A DNA stretch of 64,000 nt from JAGNZR01 sp051656905 (GTDB taxonomy: Bacteria; Fusobacteriota; Fusobacteriia; Fusobacteriales; Fusobacteriaceae): contig JBOFJQ010000021.1 of the NCBI GenBank assembly GCA_051656905.1, forward strand, positions 1 through 64,000, written 5' to 3'. Each line of letters starts with the position of its first letter. The stretch's first letter is position 1. Positions 7,359 through 16,850 of the stretch are shown here, one piece after another. The notes beneath the pieces were generated by a model, which made no database searches, was not told the origin of the DNA, and was given only the letters and a program-made list of their open reading frames with translations. The translations under genes were made by a program, and so were the position numbers.

Positions 7359-8507
7359 ATGAAAATTGTAGCAGCAATCGACTCTTTTAAAGGGAGTATG
7401 ACTTCTTTAGAAGTTGCTCACGCATTTGAAATAGGGGCTAGAAAAGTCTATCCAAACTTAGAAATAGCTAAATTATCTTTAGCTGATGGTGGAGAAGGGA
7501 CAGTTGAGTCTTTAGTTGATGGTGGTAAAGGTGAAATAATTAAATTAAAAGTAAAAAATCCTCTTATGAGAGATATAGAATCTTTTTATGGAATAATAAC
7601 AGATAAAAATTTAGCAGTAATTGAAATGGCTGCAGCTAGTGGGCTACCTCTTCTTTCTAAAGAGGAAAGAAACCCCATGAAAACATCTACTTATGGAACA
7701 GGAGAGTTAATTAAAGATGCCTTAAACAGAGGTTGTAGAGAGTTTATAATAGGAATAGGTGGAAGTGCTACTAATGATGGTGGTATAGGTATGTTATCTG
7801 CCTTAGGATATAAATTTTTAGATGCAAGTGAAAAAGTTTTAGAACCTATTGGAGAAAATTTAATAAATATATCTTTTATTGATTCTTCAGAAGCTCTTCC
7901 AGAATTAAAAAAATCAACTTTTTTAGTCGCTTGTGATGTTGATAACCCTCTTTATGGAGCTAGGGGAGCAGCTGAAGTTTATTCAAGACAAAAAGGTGCT
8001 ACAGAAGAGATGGTTATAGAATTAGATAGAGGTCTTAAACACTACTCTGAGATAGTTATGAATCAATTTAATATTGAGATTGGAAACTATTCCGGTTCTG
8101 GAGCTGCTGGTGGTTTAGGAGGAGGATTCCTTGGATTCCTAAACGCTACATTAAAACCAGGAATAGACATTATAATGGATACTATAGGTTTAGAAGAGTA
8201 TGTAAGAGATGCAGATTTAGTTATCACTGGTGAAGGACGTATAGATTTTCAATCTATCATGGGTAAAACTCCTGTGGGAGTTGCAAAACTTGCTAAAAAG
8301 CATAACATTCCCGTTATTGCCATAGCTGGATGCTTAGCTGATGATGCTAACGCTGTACATGATCATGGAATAGATGCTATCTTCTCTATAATGAATTATC
8401 CTATGGCATTAGAAGATGCTTTAAAAAAAGAAAATTCTATGAAATTTGTAGAAAAAAATGCAGAACAAATAATGAGATTAATTAAATTAAGTCCAAAAAT
8501 TATATAA
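7359..8507 (+). CDS. garK: Glycerate 2-kinase (GarK/GlxK family)
   Basis: 382 residues, normal for the PF02595 family, which phosphorylates D-glycerate to 2-phosphoglycerate with ATP. Family signatures are the N-terminal AIDSFKGS, LADGGEGT near residue 42, IGGSATNDGG near 133, and GLGGGFLGFL near 250. It is followed 19 bases later by a GntP-type permease and then a GntR regulator, which supports uptake and use of glycerate or a related sugar acid feeding lower glycolysis. The GTGAAGGAG ribosome site precedes the ATG, and transcription should be controlled by the twin operators just upstream. Confidence 0.93.
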   Translation: MKIVAAIDSFKGSMTSLEVAHAFEIGARKVYPNLEIAKLSLADGGEGTVESLVDGGKGEIIKLKVKNPLMRDIESFYGIITDKNLAVIEMAAASGLPLLSKEERNPMKTSTYGTGELIKDALNRGCREFIIGIGGSATNDGGIGMLSALGYKFLDASEKVLEPIGENLINISFIDSSEALPELKKSTFLVACDVDNPLYGARGAAEVYSRQKGATEEMVIELDRGLKHYSEIVMNQFNIEIGNYSGSGAAGGLGGGFLGFLNATLKPGIDIIMDTIGLEEYVRDADLVITGEGRIDFQSIMGKTPVGVAKLAKKHNIPVIAIAGCLADDANAVHDHGIDAIFSIMNYPMALEDALKKENSMKFVEKNAEQIMRLIKLSPKII

Positions 8508-8526
8508 TTTAAAGGGGGATAACAAA

Positions 8527-9777
8527 ATGGTACAAGTTACGACATTAGGAGCAATATTAGGGTTAGTTTTATCAATATTTCTTATTGTAAGAAAGGTTCA
8601 GCCTGTTTATAGTTTAATTTTAGGTGCACTGATTGGTGGATTAATTGGTGGAGCAGACATTGCAACTACAGTTAACTTTATGATTAACGGGGTAAAAGAT
8701 ATTATGCCTGCAGTTGTTAGAATCTTAACAGCAGGTATCTTAGCAGGTGCGCTTATTCAGAGTGGTGCTGCAACTAGAATAGCTGAGACTATTATAGACA
8801 AATTAGGAGAAAAAAGAGCTATGTTAGCTTTAGCACTTTCAACTTTACTACTTACAAGTGTTGGAGTTTTTATCGATGTTGCTGTAATTACAGTTGCTCC
8901 TATCGCTCTCGTAATTGGAAAAAAATCTAATCTATCAAAGGGAGCTATTCTTCTTGCTATGATAGGTGGAGGAAAAGCAGGTAACGTAATGTCACCTAAT
9001 CCAAATACAATAGCTGCTTCTGGAATATTTAAAGTTCCTTTATCAGATCTTATGACAGCAAATATAATACCAGCTATTTGTGGTTTAATTGTTACTGTTA
9101 TACTTGCTAACATGATTTCTAAAAAAGGGGAAATGGTTGAATCTGCAGTTGTTGAAGAGAACAAAGATATTCCTGGAATTTTACCATCTATAGTAGGGCC
9201 TATTGTTACAATAGTAATCTTATCATTAAGACCTCTTTGCGGAATCAATATAGATCCTTTAATTGCACTACCTGTAGGTGGAATTATCGGATGTTTAGCA
9301 ATGGGTAAAATAAAGCATCTAAATAGTTATATGACTTATGGTTTAGAGAAAATGGTAGGAGTTGCTGTTCTTTTAATAGGAACTGGAGCTATTGCAGGTA
9401 TAATCAAAGTATCTGAATTAAAAAATGCAACTATAGCACTATTAACTGATTCTGGATTACCAGCTTATCTTCTAGCTCCAATATCTGGAATAGTTATGTC
9501 AGCGGCTACAGCTTCTACCACAGCAGGTACAAGTGTTGCAAGTGAGACATTTGCACCAACACTAATCGCTCTTGGAATAAAGGCTTTATACGGAGCTGCA
9601 ATGGTTCATGCAGGTGCTACAGTTTTAGATCATCTTCCTCACGGTTCATTCTTCCATTCAACTGGAGGATCTGTAGGTATTAAAATCGAAGAAAGATTTA
9701 AACTTTTACCTTATGAAACATTAATTGGATTTACAATAGCTGCTATTTCAACATTAATTTACGGTATTATTTTATAA
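8527..9777 (+). CDS. GntP-family permease (glycerate/gluconate:H+ symporter)
   Basis: 416 residues, almost all hydrophobic, with about a dozen membrane spans. It belongs to the gluconate permease GntP family. Glycine-rich stretches such as GGGKAGNVMSPNPNTIAAS and the C-terminal HAGATVLDHLPHGSFFH are typical of this family. It lies directly behind glycerate kinase in the same transcription unit, so glycerate is the more likely substrate than gluconate. That substrate call rests on the neighbour, not on residues. AAAGGGGG is the ribosome site. Confidence 0.9.
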   Translation: MVQVTTLGAILGLVLSIFLIVRKVQPVYSLILGALIGGLIGGADIATTVNFMINGVKDIMPAVVRILTAGILAGALIQSGAATRIAETIIDKLGEKRAMLALALSTLLLTSVGVFIDVAVITVAPIALVIGKKSNLSKGAILLAMIGGGKAGNVMSPNPNTIAASGIFKVPLSDLMTANIIPAICGLIVTVILANMISKKGEMVESAVVEENKDIPGILPSIVGPIVTIVILSLRPLCGINIDPLIALPVGGIIGCLAMGKIKHLNSYMTYGLEKMVGVAVLLIGTGAIAGIIKVSELKNATIALLTDSGLPAYLLAPISGIVMSAATASTTAGTSVASETFAPTLIALGIKALYGAAMVHAGATVLDHLPHGSFFHSTGGSVGIKIEERFKLLPYETLIGFTIAAISTLIYGIIL

Positions 9778-9815
9778 CTCTCTAAATTTTTTTCTATAAG
9801 AAGATTGTTTTATTT

Positions 9816-9852
9816 GGTTATTAAGGTATAATTACCTTAGTAACCTTTTTTA
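9816..9852 (+). terminator. Terminator between permease and gntR
   Basis: GGTTATTAAGGTA (9816-9828) pairs with TACCTTAGTAACC (9833-9845) with one mismatch, followed by TTTTTT. It lies between the permease and the regulator gene, so regulator expression would depend on read-through or on a promoter I cannot place. Confidence 0.85.
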
Positions 9853-9879
9853 TTCAATAATATTTAGGGGAGAGTATCA

Positions 9880-10539
9880 GTGAGAAAAAAAGATTTAGCT
9901 ATCAACTATATAAAAGAAAAAATTAATAAAGGGGATTGGAAGCCTCTTGAAAAAATACCTTCCGAACCAGCTTTAGCCATAGAGATTGGTGTTAGTAGAA
10001 TGACCGTAAGAGAAGCTATTGAGCAATTATCTATACTAAAGATATTAACTAAAAAGAGAGGAAGTGGAACTTTTGTAAGAGAACCTATTCCAGTTGTAAC
10101 TTTTAGTGATATTTATCCTGAGATAGAACTTGAATCTGAGGGATATAAAGATATTCTAGAGGTTAGAATAGCTCTTGAAACTCTAGCTCTTGAAAAAGCT
10201 ATGCATTTTAATAAAGAAGCTTTAGAAGCCTCACTTAATTTAGTTCTGAAAGAGATGGAAAAAACTATTGATAATGATGATTTTTTAAATCATGATATGA
10301 ATTTTCATATTGAAATTTCAAAATATTCATCTAACAAATTACTTAATGGATTAATAGAGTTAACTTCTCTTGCTTTGAAGATACACAAAAAAAAATACGA
10401 ATATAAATATATAGATAACTGCAAAAGAGTTGCAGAACACTTAAAACTTCTAAATGCTATTAAAAGTAACAATATTTTAGAAGCAAAAGAAGCACTAAAA
10501 GAGCATCTTGAAAATGCAATTATAGGTTTAAATAACTAA
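9880..10539 (+). CDS. GntR-family regulator, FCD subfamily
   Basis: 219 residues with a GTG start behind TAGGGGAGAG. An N-terminal winged helix (KIPSEPALAIEIGVSRMTVREAIEQL) is followed by RGSGTFV and an all-helical FCD ligand-binding domain with the metal-ligand pattern typical of this group (Asp/His in HDMNFHIEI near residue 140 and His near 190-210). It closes the glycerate cluster. The twin TTGTCAGACAA sites at 7308 and 7324 match the operator form known for FCD regulators, so glycerate-responsive repression of garK and the permease is likely. The ligand is inferred. Confidence 0.9.
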   Translation: MRKKDLAINYIKEKINKGDWKPLEKIPSEPALAIEIGVSRMTVREAIEQLSILKILTKKRGSGTFVREPIPVVTFSDIYPEIELESEGYKDILEVRIALETLALEKAMHFNKEALEASLNLVLKEMEKTIDNDDFLNHDMNFHIEISKYSSNKLLNGLIELTSLALKIHKKKYEYKYIDNCKRVAEHLKLLNAIKSNNILEAKEALKEHLENAIIGLNN

Positions 10540-10567
10540 AAAAAGTCCTTAATAAGGACTTTTTTTA
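10538..10567. terminator. Terminator after gntR
   Basis: AAAAAGTCCTTA pairs with TAAGGACTTTTT at 10540-10564, flanked by A-run and T-run, so it can also serve the convergent gene ending at 10577. Confidence 0.9.
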
Positions 10568-10576
10568 ATTTTATAA

Positions 10577-10921
10577 TTAATTCATCATAGATTTTTTAGC
10601 TTGCTTTAATAACAGTTCATTCTTCTTAGATAAAACGTTAATTTTTTTTAAATCTGGAGTTTTTTCAGCTTTTAATCTTGCGATTTCAGCATTATTTTTA
10701 TCAAATTCAGCCCTATCTCCTGGACTAAGTTTTTCTTGAATCTCATCTTTTTTATCAGATGCTTTTTCCATTTTTTCTTTCATCGTATTCTTTTTATCAT
10801 CAACTTCTTTTCCAACACCTAAACCAGACATCGTATTAAAATTTGTATCTGTTTTCATTGATGAACCTAGTGCAAATGACAAACTTGAGATTAACATACC
10901 TATCAATAGAAATTTTTTCAT
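10577..10921 (-). CDS. Small secreted helical protein, unknown function
   Basis: About 114 residues. The N-terminus MKKFLLIGMLISSLSFALG is a Sec signal peptide. The mature part is highly charged, with heptad-like stretches (KKNTMKEKMEKASDKKDEIQEKL and a second Lys/Leu-rich helix near the end), and looks all-helical. No domain is recognised. Size and helical character recall small exported coiled-coil proteins of fusobacteria such as FadA, but no sequence match to FadA is evident. The ATG at 10921 is chosen over a TTG nine bases upstream because GGAG lies nine bases before it and abuts the TTG. Confidence 0.7.
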   Translation of the reverse strand: MKKFLLIGMLISSLSFALGSSMKTDTNFNTMSGLGVGKEVDDKKNTMKEKMEKASDKKDEIQEKLSPGDRAEFDKNNAEIARLKAEKTPDLKKINVLSKKNELLLKQAKKSMMN

Positions 10922-11075
10922 TTTTTTCAACTCCTTTTTAAATTTATAACTTCTTTAATCTATTATATCAAATTTTTAAGAAAATTCCTTTTATTATAAA
11001 ATACCTTGTAAAATGAAAAAAATAAAAGTATACTAAATTAGAATTTTTAATATCGTTCTTAATAGGAGGAAAAAA

Positions 11076-11474
11076 ATGTCACTAAATAGAGACTCTCAAA
11101 ATCTTAGGAAAAAAATAGTAAAACCATTAATTTTTTTATTTATTATAGTTGGAATCGGTTTCGGTGTATTAGAAGCTCTTAAAAAGCCTAAATTTTATCA
11201 AGGGGTAGGAGAAGGTTTTGAAAATGAAATAAAAGTTACTATCTCTGCCATAGTAAATAGAAAAGGTGAGCTAATTATAAAATCAATAGATACAATTCAT
11301 GAAGAGACTCCTGCAATTGGTGGGATGGCTATCGATACATTTAAAGGAAAATTAATTAATCACCCTTATGTAAAGCCTGATATTATAGCTGGCGCTACTT
11401 ATACATCAAAAGGTTTTGATGAAGCTGTAGAAGGTGCTATTTTAGAATTTAAGAAAGACAATTCTGTTAAGTAG
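11076..11474 (+). CDS. Membrane-anchored FMN-binding domain protein
   Basis: 132 residues. One N-terminal membrane span (about residues 17-37, IVKPLIFLFIIVGIGFGVL) is followed by an FMN_bind domain like those of RnfG and NqrC. The motif IIAGATYTSKGFDEAV near residue 106 matches the xGATxTS flavinylation motif, in which a Thr is linked to FMN by ApbE. Such single-domain proteins carry electrons on the outer face of the cytoplasmic membrane. No rnf gene or apbE is in the window. It is monocistronic, with AGGAGG before the ATG and a terminator behind. Confidence 0.85.
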   Translation: MSLNRDSQNLRKKIVKPLIFLFIIVGIGFGVLEALKKPKFYQGVGEGFENEIKVTISAIVNRKGELIIKSIDTIHEETPAIGGMAIDTFKGKLINHPYVKPDIIAGATYTSKGFDEAVEGAILEFKKDNSVK

Positions 11475-11558
11475 TCTTTTATTTCTAAAGCTATAAAATT
11501 CTAATTTAATAAATCAATAAGAGATTATAAAGAATAAAAGAATAAACAAATAAATTAA

Positions 11559-11598
11559 AAAGGATTAAAAAATATAACAATTTTTTAATCCTTTTTTT
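11559..11598. terminator. Bidirectional terminator between the FMN-binding gene and pyrC
   Basis: AAAGGATTAAAAAA (11559-11572) pairs with TTTTTTAATCCTTT (11581-11594), with T-run after and A-run before. It sits between two convergent units and would end the pyrimidine transcript on the minus strand. Confidence 0.85.
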
Positions 11599-11638
11599 TA
11601 TCTCATTACAATTTTTTTATAAATAATTTCAAATTCTA

Positions 11639-12871
11639 TTAAAATATATATTTTATTTCCTTACCTATTGGTCCAAAAAATTCCTCATTATTATATACTA
11701 TATTTCCTCTAACTATTGTAGTTAAAATCTTTCCACCACTTTTCATTCCCTTATAAGGTGTCCATCCACATTTAGATATTAAAGTTTTATTATTAATCGT
11801 ATACACTTGTTTTAGGTCTACTATTACTAAATCTCCATCATAGTCAACTTTAATTTCACCCTTGTTTTTTATTCCAAAAATTTTAGCAGGATTTTCACTC
11901 ATAATCTTTATTAAAGTATATAGAGTTATCTTTTTATCTTGAACAGCTGATAGCATAAGCTCTAAAGAATTTTCAACTCCTGGAATACCAAACATAACTT
12001 TAGACATTTTTTCTTCTAATGTATGAGGAGCGTGATCCGTTCCTATTGTATCAATAACTCCATTTTTTATCCCTTCCCATAAGGCATTACAATCTTCTTC
12101 TGTTTTTAACTCTGGTTTCATATTTAATAACATTTTATTTTCCTCGTTTTTCTCTCTATCTTTACTAGATAAAAATAGATGATGAGGAGCAACTTCTCCA
12201 TAAACTTTTATACCATCTTTCTTAGCTTTTTCTAGAGATTGAACTTCTGACGCCTTTGATAAATGGCATAAATAAAGAGGCTTATTCGTTTTCTTAGCGA
12301 ATTCAATTGCTGTATCAACTTTGTCTTCTTCTGCATGAACAGAGATAATTCTTGAAGCATTGAATATATTTTCAACAACTTTACTATCCTCTACAAGCAT
12401 ATCACCTGTAGACATATTTAAAAATATTTTAGTTGAAGCAACATCATTTATGACATTGCCAATATCTCCACTATTATCAAGCCTACTTCCTCCAAAGTGA
12501 AACCCATAGTCTACATAAGATCTATTTAGAGAGTTTATCTTTTTTTCTTTTAAAGACAGTTCTGTTGTGGTATTTGGAATTGTATTAGGCATATCTATAA
12601 AAGTTGTAACTCCACCCTTGGCACAAGCCTTACTCCCTGTTATAAAATCCTCTTTATAGCAAAGTCCAGGATCTCTCATATGAGTATGAGCATCTATTAT
12701 TCCTGGTATTACATAGTTTCCATTGGCATCTATAACTTTTAAGCTTTCTAAATTTTCTATTTCTATATCCTCATCTATTTCTAATATCTTTCCAGAGTCC
12801 CCGATTAAAATAGATGTAACAACTTCCTTTTCTTCAGACAAAACAATTTTAGCATTTTTTATAAGTAACAA
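11639..12871 (-). CDS. pyrC: Dihydroorotase
   Basis: 410 residues, class I dihydroorotase, which closes carbamoyl-aspartate to dihydroorotate. Metal-binding motifs are present: DAHTHMRDPG near residue 60, HAEE near 180, CHLSKA near 203 and GTDHAPH near 280. It starts with TTG, with GGAGG at a good distance and no suitably placed ATG. It is the last gene of the leftward pyrimidine group, 14 bases after a DAACS carrier gene. Pathway order is complete in this window except for carbamoyl-phosphate synthase. Confidence 0.95.
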   Translation of the reverse strand: MLLIKNAKIVLSEEKEVVTSILIGDSGKILEIDEDIEIENLESLKVIDANGNYVIPGIIDAHTHMRDPGLCYKEDFITGSKACAKGGVTTFIDMPNTIPNTTTELSLKEKKINSLNRSYVDYGFHFGGSRLDNSGDIGNVINDVASTKIFLNMSTGDMLVEDSKVVENIFNASRIISVHAEEDKVDTAIEFAKKTNKPLYLCHLSKASEVQSLEKAKKDGIKVYGEVAPHHLFLSSKDREKNEENKMLLNMKPELKTEEDCNALWEGIKNGVIDTIGTDHAPHTLEEKMSKVMFGIPGVENSLELMLSAVQDKKITLYTLIKIMSENPAKIFGIKNKGEIKVDYDGDLVIVDLKQVYTINNKTLISKCGWTPYKGMKSGGKILTTIVRGNIVYNNEEFFGPIGKEIKYIF

Positions 12872-12885
12872 AATTATACCTCCAT

Positions 12886-14244
12886 TTAAATATTTACTTT
12901 AGAAGTTTCAGATTCTATTTCATAATACTTTTCTAAATCAAGTTTATCCTCGCTTTTTGCAACATAAATTGCAATGGCACTATCCCCTACAACATTTAAA
13001 GATGTAAGAAGCATCTCAATTGGTCTATTTATTCCAAGTATTATTGCATAAGCCGATATTGCTATTTCATTGTTATACCCCATTCCACTAAGTATAGTAA
13101 ACAATATTATTGCTCCACTTCCTGGTGCTGCTGGTGTCCCAATTGATGCTAGAAGAGCTAAAATAGCTATTACTACTATATTAAAAAATGATATCTCATA
13201 TCCTGCTACTCCAGCTATAAATACTGTAGCAATTATTTGCATTATAGCTGTTCCATTCATATTAACCGTCATTCCTAAAGGAAGAACAAAAGAGGCAATT
13301 GTTTCATCTACTCCTAATTTATCAACTGTTGTTTTCGAGTTTAAAGGAAGTGTTGCTGCTGATGAAGATGTTGAAAATGCAAACATTGCTACACTTAAAT
13401 TTTTCTTTAGAAAAAATATTGGATTAAGACCTGATAACAACCAAATTATTAGACTATAACCTGCTACTAAAAATACTAGAAGAGACAATGCTGTTATAAA
13501 AAAATATCTACTTGCTATTTGAAGGTAATCTATTCCATACATTGCAAAAGTTCTTGTTAAAAGAGCAAATATTGCAATAGGGGCAAATTTATTTATAACA
13601 AAAGTTAAAAAGATTTGAGTCATTTTATTTATTTCAATAACGCCTTTCTTTATAACAGAATCTTTATCATTTAAAATATTAAGAATTACTCCTATGGTAA
13701 TACCTAGAAATACCGCAACTAACACATTCCCGTTACTAGATAGACCAGAAACTATATTCTGAGGAATAGCATTTATTAAAATCATTAATGGATTCGATGA
13801 AATTGAAGTTGTACTTACAGTTCCCTTAGTTATTGAAGCTGAGAATACATTAGCTTTATACGCTAACATTCCAACAATAGAGGCAAATGCTAAAGCTACT
13901 ATATAACTAAATCCAAAGCCTAAAAACGTTTTACTTGATATTCTTTTTAAACTTTTAGAGTCTTGAATATTGGTTACAGCAATTATAATAGATGTAAAAA
14001 CCATGGGAATAATAACCACTTGCAAAGCATTTATAAAAAGTTGCCCAACTATATATAGTATTCCAATAGCTTTATTTCCTTCAGCTTTACTTATGTCTTG
14101 AAAAAGTAGGTTATTTAATTTCCCCCACAACTCTGAATTATTCGTTTCAATAAGATATTCTCTTAAAAAGAGAAAAATTATACCTACAACAACTCCAGAA
14201 ATAAGACCTATAAAAATTTTCTTTGTTAAATCATTCTTCTTCAT
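12886..14244 (-). CDS. Dicarboxylate/amino-acid:cation symporter (DAACS family)
   Basis: About 452 residues with eight or so membrane spans and the two hallmark regions of GltP/DctA carriers: the serine-rich hairpin motif STSSSAATLP and the NMNGTA motif in TM7. These carriers import acidic amino acids or dicarboxylates with H+ or Na+. It lies between pyrE and pyrC on the same strand. Aspartate is the ATCase substrate, and DctA of enteric bacteria can also import orotate, so a pyrimidine-precursor role is attractive but unproved. The start at Met9 of the longest frame is preferred because AAAGGGG lies just before it. Confidence 0.88.
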   Translation of the reverse strand: MKKNDLTKKIFIGLISGVVVGIIFLFLREYLIETNNSELWGKLNNLLFQDISKAEGNKAIGILYIVGQLFINALQVVIIPMVFTSIIIAVTNIQDSKSLKRISSKTFLGFGFSYIVALAFASIVGMLAYKANVFSASITKGTVSTTSISSNPLMILINAIPQNIVSGLSSNGNVLVAVFLGITIGVILNILNDKDSVIKKGVIEINKMTQIFLTFVINKFAPIAIFALLTRTFAMYGIDYLQIASRYFFITALSLLVFLVAGYSLIIWLLSGLNPIFFLKKNLSVAMFAFSTSSSAATLPLNSKTTVDKLGVDETIASFVLPLGMTVNMNGTAIMQIIATVFIAGVAGYEISFFNIVVIAILALLASIGTPAAPGSGAIILFTILSGMGYNNEIAISAYAIILGINRPIEMLLTSLNVVGDSAIAIYVAKSEDKLDLEKYYEIESETSKVNI

Positions 14245-14310
14245 CAATACCCCTTTGTTTATCCTCATATTACTCAGTTATACTAGTCCACGTGTCACTT
14301 AATTTTTAAA

Positions 14311-14949
14311 TTAGATACCATATTTTTCTGGAGCTTTATTCCAGCTAGAAGCAGTTGTCATCTCTTCTGATGTTATATAACTATTCTCTTTAGCAACTTC
14401 TAGTAAAGTTTCAAAGTTTGATAAACTTGTCCATTTAATATTTTTATCTCCAAAATTTTTATTTGCTTTTTCAAATCCATAAGAGAATATTGCTAAAACT
14501 TCAACTCCTGTTGCTCCCTCTTCTAAAGATGCATCTACAGCTTTAATAGAACTTCCCCCTGTAGATATTAAATCTTCTATTATAAGAACTTTCTTACCTT
14601 TAAATTCAGCTCCCTCTATCTGTCTTCCTGCACCATGAGCTTTTTTCTCTCCTCTAATATAAGCCATTGGTCTATTCATCGCCATTGCTATAAAGGCTGC
14701 CCAAGGAATTCCAGCTGTAGCTGTTCCTGCTATAATGTCAAACTTCTCCCCTGTTGCTTCCATCTCTTCTATTTTCTTTACAAAACCTTCTACAACAACT
14801 GTTCTCTCAACTGGAAAACCTATCATTTTTCTGTTATCACAATAAATTGGACTTTTTATTCCTGATACAAATGTAAATGGAGTTTGTACATTTAATCTTA
14901 CTGCCTCTGTTGATAATAAAGATTTTGCTACACCTTGCTGAATATTCAT
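14311..14949 (-). CDS. pyrE: Orotate phosphoribosyltransferase
   Basis: 212 residues. It converts orotate plus PRPP to OMP. The PRPP-binding motif is VLIIEDLISTGGSS near residues 121-134, and the catalytic loop with AYIRGEKKAHGAGRQIEG is present. Length is normal. It lies about 110 bases downstream of pyrF and 66 bases upstream of the carrier gene in the leftward pyrimidine group. Confidence 0.96.
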   Translation of the reverse strand: MNIQQGVAKSLLSTEAVRLNVQTPFTFVSGIKSPIYCDNRKMIGFPVERTVVVEGFVKKIEEMEATGEKFDIIAGTATAGIPWAAFIAMAMNRPMAYIRGEKKAHGAGRQIEGAEFKGKKVLIIEDLISTGGSSIKAVDASLEEGATGVEVLAIFSYGFEKANKNFGDKNIKWTSLSNFETLLEVAKENSYITSEEMTTASSWNKAPEKYGI

Positions 14950-15060
14950 AATTTTATCTCCTCATAATTTTAAATTTTATTTTTAATTTGTCTGTTTTCA
15001 ATTTATTTTAAACTAACTTCGCCGCTTATATTATTGTTTATATACATATTCTTTTTTATT

Positions 15061-15777
15061 TTATAAACTTGCAAGACCTTCATTTACTTCATCTAAAATC
15101 ATTTTGAAAGCAACCTTAGGATTTTCATGTTTAGTTATTGGTCTTCCTATTACTAAGAAGTCACATCCATTAATAATAGCTTCTTTAGGAGTCATAATTC
15201 TCTCTTGATCATTAGCTACTGACCACTTAGGTCTAACACCTGGACATATTGTTTTAAACTGCTTACCACAAACTTTTTTTATCTCAGAAGCTTCCCAAGG
15301 TGAGCATACAACTCCACTTAATCCTGCTTCATTGGCTAATCTTGCAAAGTTTAAAGCTAACTCTTTTAATGAATACTTAGAATTGAAAGTTTCTGCTACA
15401 TCCTCTTCGCTCATACTTGTAAGTACTGTTACCCCTATAATTAAAACCTCTTTATTTATCTCTCTAACTTTTTCATTTACTGCTTTCATCATCTTTTTTC
15501 CACCAGAAGCATGAACATTAAACATAAAACATTTTTCTTTTGCGCCAAATATTGATGCCATTGCTGTTGTATTTGGTATGTCATGGAATTTAAGATCCAA
15601 GAATACTTTTTTTCCTTTTTCTGATAAGTAATCTAATATAGTCCCTTTACTATTTAAGAAAAGTTCTAACCCTACTTTATAAACGCTAGCTTCATCTCCT
15701 AATCTATCTATAATCTCTATTGCACCTTCTGCTGTTGGATAATCTAAAGCTATAACTATTCTATCTTTTGCTAACAT
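15061..15777 (-). CDS. pyrF: Orotidine 5'-phosphate decarboxylase
   Basis: 238 residues, the last step to UMP. The catalytic Lys/Asp array is seen as FLDLKFHDIPNT near residue 60, with IALDYPT at the start and VIGRPIT near 215 for phosphate binding. AGGAGTGATTAG precedes the ATG. It is a group I enzyme of normal length. Confidence 0.96.
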   Translation of the reverse strand: MLAKDRIVIALDYPTAEGAIEIIDRLGDEASVYKVGLELFLNSKGTILDYLSEKGKKVFLDLKFHDIPNTTAMASIFGAKEKCFMFNVHASGGKKMMKAVNEKVREINKEVLIIGVTVLTSMSEEDVAETFNSKYSLKELALNFARLANEAGLSGVVCSPWEASEIKKVCGKQFKTICPGVRPKWSVANDQERIMTPKEAIINGCDFLVIGRPITKHENPKVAFKMILDEVNEGLASL

Positions 15778-15862
15778 CTAATCACTCCTATTTTTTATTT
15801 TTATTTTTTCATTTACCCCTTATTCAGGTTTTTATTTTTATCCGTATACATATTTTTTTATT

Positions 15863-16780
15863 TTATCTATGTGCTATTCCTACTAGTTCAGAAATATTTT
15901 CTAATCCATTTTCCTCACAATATTTTTCCAGTCCATATTTAATCTCTACTGGTAACATTGGATTTGGAAATATCCCTGTTCCTAGAGATATTAGTTGTGC
16001 TCCCGCCATTATAAATTCAAGTGCATCCTCTGTTGAAGATATTCCTCCCATACCTATAATTGGTATATTAACCGCCTTATAAACCTGATATACCATTCTT
16101 ACTGCTACTGGTTTTACAGCTGGACCTGATAGCCCTCCCATTACATTTCCTAATAGTGGCTTTCTTGTTTTTAAATCTATTTGCATCCCTAAAAGAGTAT
16201 TTATTAAAGATACTGCATCTGCTCCATTTGCTTCTACTATTTTAGCTATTTCAACTATGTTAGTTACATTAGGCGATAGTTTTACTATTAATGGTTTTGT
16301 TGTAACTTTTCTTACTTCTCTTGTGATAAGTCCAGCTATTTCTGGATTAGCTCCAAAAGCCATACCTCCATCTTTTACATTTGGACAAGATATATTTAAC
16401 TCAACTAAATCTATCTCTGGGATTGTCTCAACTATTTTAGCTATCTCTATATATTCTTCTAAGACTTTTCCATTTATATTTGCAATTAGGTTTGTTGTTA
16501 CTCCCTGCTTTTTCAATTCTGGTAAAATATTATCTTTAAAATAGTTGATTCCAGGATTTTCAAGCCCTACACAGTTAAGCATTCCACCTGGTGTTTCTGC
16601 TATTCTGATACCGTAGTTTCCATCCCTAGCCTCTATTGTTAAACCTTTTAAAGTTATTCCTCCCAGTTCATTAGGATCAAAATACTCTTTGTATTCAAGA
16701 CCAAATCCAAAGCATCCTGAAGATGTAATAATTGGATTTTTAAACTCTTTATTTAAAAAATTTGTTTTTAACTTATTCAT
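15863..16780 (-). CDS. pyrD: Dihydroorotate dehydrogenase, class 1B catalytic subunit
   Basis: 305 residues. It oxidises dihydroorotate to orotate with FMN and passes electrons to NAD+ through PyrK, whose gene is next. The class 1 active-site cysteine lies in NISCPNVKDGG near residue 130. FMN-binding elements include ITSSGCFGFG and IGMGGISSTEDALEFIMAGA. The pairing with pyrK fixes it as class 1B rather than the membrane class 2 type. Confidence 0.96.
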   Translation of the reverse strand: MNKLKTNFLNKEFKNPIITSSGCFGFGLEYKEYFDPNELGGITLKGLTIEARDGNYGIRIAETPGGMLNCVGLENPGINYFKDNILPELKKQGVTTNLIANINGKVLEEYIEIAKIVETIPEIDLVELNISCPNVKDGGMAFGANPEIAGLITREVRKVTTKPLIVKLSPNVTNIVEIAKIVEANGADAVSLINTLLGMQIDLKTRKPLLGNVMGGLSGPAVKPVAVRMVYQVYKAVNIPIIGMGGISSTEDALEFIMAGAQLISLGTGIFPNPMLPVEIKYGLEKYCEENGLENISELVGIAHR

Positions 16781-16850
16781 TTCCTAACTCCTTTTATACC
16801 CTAATTGTTTTTATCTCAATCTCTATTTTGATTTTTAACTCTTATTTTAA

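Noticed and set aside
8757..9248. 163-codon minus-strand ORF inside the GntP permease gene
   Set aside because: It is the mirror of a membrane-protein gene in a GC-balanced frame, with no ribosome site and no domain. The plus-strand frame has full family motifs.
13070..13459. 129-codon plus-strand ORF inside the DAACS carrier gene
   Set aside because: Antisense shadow of a well-supported gene, with no ribosome site.
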